Positions 59,891 through 64,000 of a DNA stretch of 64,000 bases are shown here, one piece after another. The position numbers were made by a program, and so were the translations under genes. Under the pieces are notes generated by a model that was not told the origin of the DNA, did not search any database, and saw nothing but the letters and a program-made list of their open reading frames with translations. The DNA is from Certhia americana (taxonomy: Eukaryota; Chordata; Aves; Passeriformes; Certhiidae): contig CM031869.1 of assembly GCA_018697195.1 (NCBI GenBank), positions 14,523,053-14,587,052 on the forward strand, read 5' to 3'. Each line of letters begins with the position of its first letter. The stretch's first letter is position 1.

Positions 59891-62800
59891 AACTCAGAAG
59901 CTGAAGTAAGTTACATGAAAAGGCTTTTTATAGAAAGTCCATGATAAACAGGCTTATGTAGGAAGGAAGATCTCAGAAGTGCCTTGAATCTCACGCTGTG
60001 GTCAGCAGGGACTGGAGGAGCCTCTCTGGTGCCAGAGACATCCTTGGCACAGGAGCCCTGAGGGGACACCAGCCCTTCATTTAAGTGACTTAAATTGCAG
60101 ACAAACCTTTAAGGAAAGGGCTTCCCTGTTTGTTTGGGTTTTTTTTTTCCTTTTTGTATCTATTTCTAAATGTGCAGTGGGAAGGCAGCCTTGTTCTTTG
60201 CTGTATTTTACTGACTCTTCCTTAATCAGGCAGAGCCAGAAGAGAGATCTCGGAGTGACCTGCCACCACATTCCTTGGGAGCAACAGCTTTCAACAGGCC
60301 CACGGAGTGATTTATAATCCCAGCATGTTTGGGGGCTGCCCGAGGGTGAGGAGAGCTTTTCCTAACAAATTGCAGAGGACCGAGGGGTTTGGCAAAACCA
60401 CCGTGTCAGGTCAGTGGCGTGGCACCTCCACAGCAGTGGCAGCCACTGTCACACGAGCAGCAGCCTGTTGGAGGGGGGCATGGAGATTTTGGAGCTATTT
60501 ATGCCTGTGGTTACCACATTTGAAGCTCAGCTTCCCACACAGCAATCATTCCATGCTCAGAAAGTCACACTAAGGCCAGCTTTAGGGCTCCCATCTCTGT
60601 CTGCACCAGCCGGATGGAATCTGGGGAGGATGCGGGGCCAAGAACGTGCACACAGCGTGCCTGACTCTGCTCCCCATCCCTGCAGGTCAGCAGAGATGCT
60701 GAGAGAGAAACAACCGTGCTCTGAATCAAGGCCAGTAACAAATATTTTGCAAATACATCACTGCTCTCCATTAAACAAAACCCCAATTTCATTTTTAAGA
60801 ACCCGAAAATGCAAAATCCTGAATTGCGTTTTTCAGAGGAGCAGTTAAGGAGACGTTTAATAAGTTAGCTTCCAAATAAAATAAAGAAACCAGCCTTTAT
60901 TAAATTATATGGAAGGGGGTCAGAGATTAAAAATCCTCTGCCTCTCATTATTAGACTTGAGATGACAGATTCATTCCAGAGCACAGAAGGAAATATATTA
61001 TCCCAAAACAGGATATGAAGTTCAGTCCCAGTAGATTAGTCTCTGTTAAGTAAATTTATTGTCTGATCTTTTAACTCTCCACCAAACTACTACCCAAGAG
61101 TCTCTTCCCTAACAGTATTAAAACCCCTTTCTTCTGTTCCTTTCCCCTCCCTTTACAGCCCTCCTCCCAGAGCTCCCCAAAATCCAGCCTCTGGTCTCGC
61201 TCCCATCAGGGCTCTCTCTGATGGCAAGAACGTCACAGAAAAACAAGAAGGGAAGGGAAGAGGAGGGAAAGGACTGACACCCACTAATAAAACCAGGCTG
61301 TGCTCTGGGGTGCTGGGCAGAGGAGAAAAGCAGGATAAATGTTTCCCTGGGTTCAGAGAGCAGCAGCAGGCCTGTGGTGCCTTTGCCTGTGTATTTGTGT
61401 GTGTGCCTGGTAACCACTCTGTAATTTGGGTACAGGATTGAGGGAACCCTTCAAAAAAGCCCTGCTCACTTTGGTACGTTCTGGGAAGAATTAAATGTAC
61501 TGTGTGAGGTTAGAAGGCACATCAAACAAAGAGCAACTCTATCCCCACTCTGTTTACCAAGGCAGAAGCAATCTTCCATACAATGATACATTTCTAATAC
61601 ACTGTTTAGTCTGACTTTAGACTCCATGAAATTACTTGCAAAGACAAGGATTCCTAAAAAATTCCAGTAGAAAAAGGCACTTTCCCTCATCCTCCCTTTC
61701 ATTCCCTTCATTGCGTGAAATTTAATTGTATAATTCAATTGTATGAAAGAACCACATTGTGGCAAAGCCAAAATAACAAGAACTTATTTCTGAGTGCTGC
61801 AGTCAGAAATGTTTCTGTATGGGCTCTAAGATGCTTCTGTCACCCAGGAGGACAAATATTTCACAAAGATCACAGGTACAACATGCAATACCCCTACTGC
61901 TTGATTCCCTCTGTTACACTGCTTGTGTTTTCTTCCTCAAACAGTAAATTATAAAAATATTCCTATCAGGTACTTAAGTTCAGCATGTTTTCATGCAGAA
62001 GAGCTGTGATGTACCATCTTTATGCATGGAAAAATTGCAGAGAGCTTGGTCTCACCAACAGAGTGTGCTGTCAGTTCGTTATTAGATTGAGGGCAACACC
62101 ATTAACAGAGATTTTTTTTAAAAATTATTTTATCTGGTGATCTATTGCAATTGCCCTGTTCTAAATTAAGATGTTTAAATAGCTATCCCCACTTAAAACA
62201 ATTGATTTTTACAGCATCTGCTGCAAAATGCCATTCTTGGCTCCATCCTGCCTGGCTGATGCTGCACAACTGTTTCTGTGCAAACCCAGCTCTTATTTAC
62301 TTTGGGGGTTTTCTGTTTCTCTTTAGACTCTGCGTGGGGAAGGCATGGGAATCACAAACAACACATTTGGCAACTCTTCACATCACCAATGGTTAAAACA
62401 AGCAGTCCTAGCCACAAAAGTATCCTTGTGTGGACTATTTTCTCCTCAAATTGAATAATTCTAAGATGGTTACTTGCTCAACTTGCACCCTACCATTTCA
62501 GCTCATTCTATTTTCACCATGTACAACATGCAAATATTTATTACTGAAATTAATTTCTAAAGCAATCACTGTGGAATAAGTTCAGGATAAAAAATATACA
62601 AGAAAAGAATCCTGCTCTATTTCTTGTATACCTTTGGTTCTGTTTTAATCCAGAACTTTTTAATATTTTAGGAGATCTTGAACAGATTTGCTGTTATTGC
62701 AATGACAGTTCTTCAGATTCATTTTCAGTGAACTCTTAACACCACAGTCCAGCAAAAAAAAAAAGCTCTGTACTCTTCTCGTTGCACTTGAATGCAAACA

Positions 62801-63259
62801 AGACACACATAAAACAAACCCTGAAGGTCTCCAGCCAGAAGCCTGCATAAGCCATTATACTTATATTCCAACTTCCTTTTCCTTGGAAATTCATTCTTCA
62901 AGCAATCCCACATTTGTAAGTAACCAAAAATACATTTGTTTCTCTTGATGTCAGGCACTCAGCAAGTGGCTTCCCCCTGGTCTGTGTGTTCAGCACGGCT
63001 TTGAGAGGGGGCTCGAGTCATCTGGTGAAAGAGTCAGAGGGGCTACAAAGGAAACTGATCCAGCAGACATCTGTACCTTGCTTCCAACGTGACACACAGG
63101 AGACACATCTGCACAGAAATATTTATGGGCACGCTCAGAAAAGACTCTCACACACCAGGAGATCTCCTGGGTGATCAGCTGAGCTACTGCACCGAGATCC
63201 TCTTAGCACAGCCCTAACTGCCCCTGATAAACCTCGTGCTCACTGGAACAGGCCACACA

Positions 63260-63304
63260 GGCTCTATCCCAAGAAATTCATGGCTCTATCCCTGGAAATT
63301 CATC
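63260..63304 (+). repeat. Two-copy 22-bp tandem duplication
   Basis: GGCTCTATCCCAAGAAATTC at 63260 is repeated as GGCTCTATCCCTGGAAATTC at 63282, differing at two positions. Confidence 0.85.
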
Positions 63305-64000
63305 CAGAGAACTAAAGGAATTGAATACATCCACCGTTAATGTAAACGGGATGACATTAACACAAATTTAAAGCAAGCTACACCACAGGGATTTCTGGGG
63401 AAAGCACGCTATGGGCAGGGTCTGTCCCTGTCCAGATGTATCCAACAGCACCACACGGTTTGCCCAGCTAGGAAAAATGTTCAAAACATTTCTTTTTGCC
63501 AGTTTAAAGAGGATTACTAACACTCACCTACAACAATTATAGAAAAGGAAAATGCAAATGAATACAGCAGTCCTCATGCTTGCCTGACTCCCTCTGCACC
63601 TCCCAGAACCAAGTCCCCCAGTCCTGTTTATGGCAGAACCTATGAAACAAATCACCATTTTCATTAAATGCAAGCAAATGAACCTAATCTTTCATTGAAT
63701 TATAAATATTTGCTGAAACTGATCATTTAATGCAAGGATTCTCCAATTACCAGGGCAGGAGAACAAACACTGATTCTATTTAAGTAAAAATTCAGATGCA
63801 CAACATTCTGTATTAAACCCTGAATGATCATTCACTCATGCAGAATAAACTGTGCATGATCACTGATACTTTTATGCTCTATTAAACTGTATTCTCCAAT
63901 GAGCATTGCACCACGGTTGAGAGGTGGCCAGAAATATTAACATCTAAACCATGGAATGCTTCAGTCTAACCAAGCTGAAAGGTCTCCCTGCTGGGACTGG

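Larger units (their letters stand above)
54701..64000. other. Gene-free stretch
   Basis: AT-rich DNA with homopolymers, A/C-rich tracts, the E-box palindrome at 57.4 kb and the 22-bp duplication at 63.26 kb. 60.3-60.8 kb is slightly GC-richer with chance frames. No interspersed repeat or gene recognised. Confidence 0.5.

Noticed and set aside
1..64000. Search by eye for tRNA, rRNA, familiar microRNAs, CRISPR arrays and intact retroviral genes
   Set aside because: None recognised. Small or diverged RNA genes cannot be excluded without covariance-model searches.

Overview
The window reads as nuclear DNA of a bird, most likely a passerine although the order cannot be proven from this sequence. 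The evidence is four fragments of CR1 LINEs, the dominant avian interspersed repeat, plus a short avian-type retroviral solo LTR inserted inside one of them. The background is AT-rich, there are no Alu, B1 or L1 elements, and homopolymer and simple-sequence tracts are scattered throughout. There is no complete protein-coding gene, tRNA, rRNA, CRISPR array or bacterial-style operon. Nearly all open frames are short chance frames in intronic or intergenic DNA.

Three minus-strand segments look more like internal exons than chance frames: 35874-36033, 5217-5430 and 2688-2861. In each, an open frame with protein-like composition is bounded by plausible splice sites, and composition turns noncoding at those sites. 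All three lie on one strand, so they could belong to one long gene read right to left with introns of up to tens of kb. Their splice phases do not join A to B or B to C directly, so exons would be missing between them. I could not name the protein, and the calls stay tentative.

Layout. 1-5.5 kb: candidate 3' part of the minus-strand gene, and a perfect 11-bp hairpin at 4.7 kb. 5.5-20 kb: all four CR1 fragments (6.6, 12.2, 15.2 and 19.4 kb) and the solo LTR (15286-15587) with a perfect 6-bp target duplication. 20-33 kb: AT-rich DNA without recognisable interspersed repeats, with a 22-bp poly-C tract and several conserved-noncoding-like blocks. 33.1-34.3 kb: the most distinctive regulatory-looking stretch, an AT-rich core dense in homeodomain-type sites between two CpG-rich shoulders. 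35.8-36.0 kb: the best candidate exon. 36-64 kb: AT-rich DNA without a recognised gene, with simple repeats, small tandem duplications, a bHLH-type dyad at 57.4 kb and a GC-richer block at 54.0-54.7 kb.

The simplest interpretation is introns of a large gene, or a regulatory landscape next to one, with sparse old repeats and several possible long-range enhancers. No undescribed multi-gene system was found.
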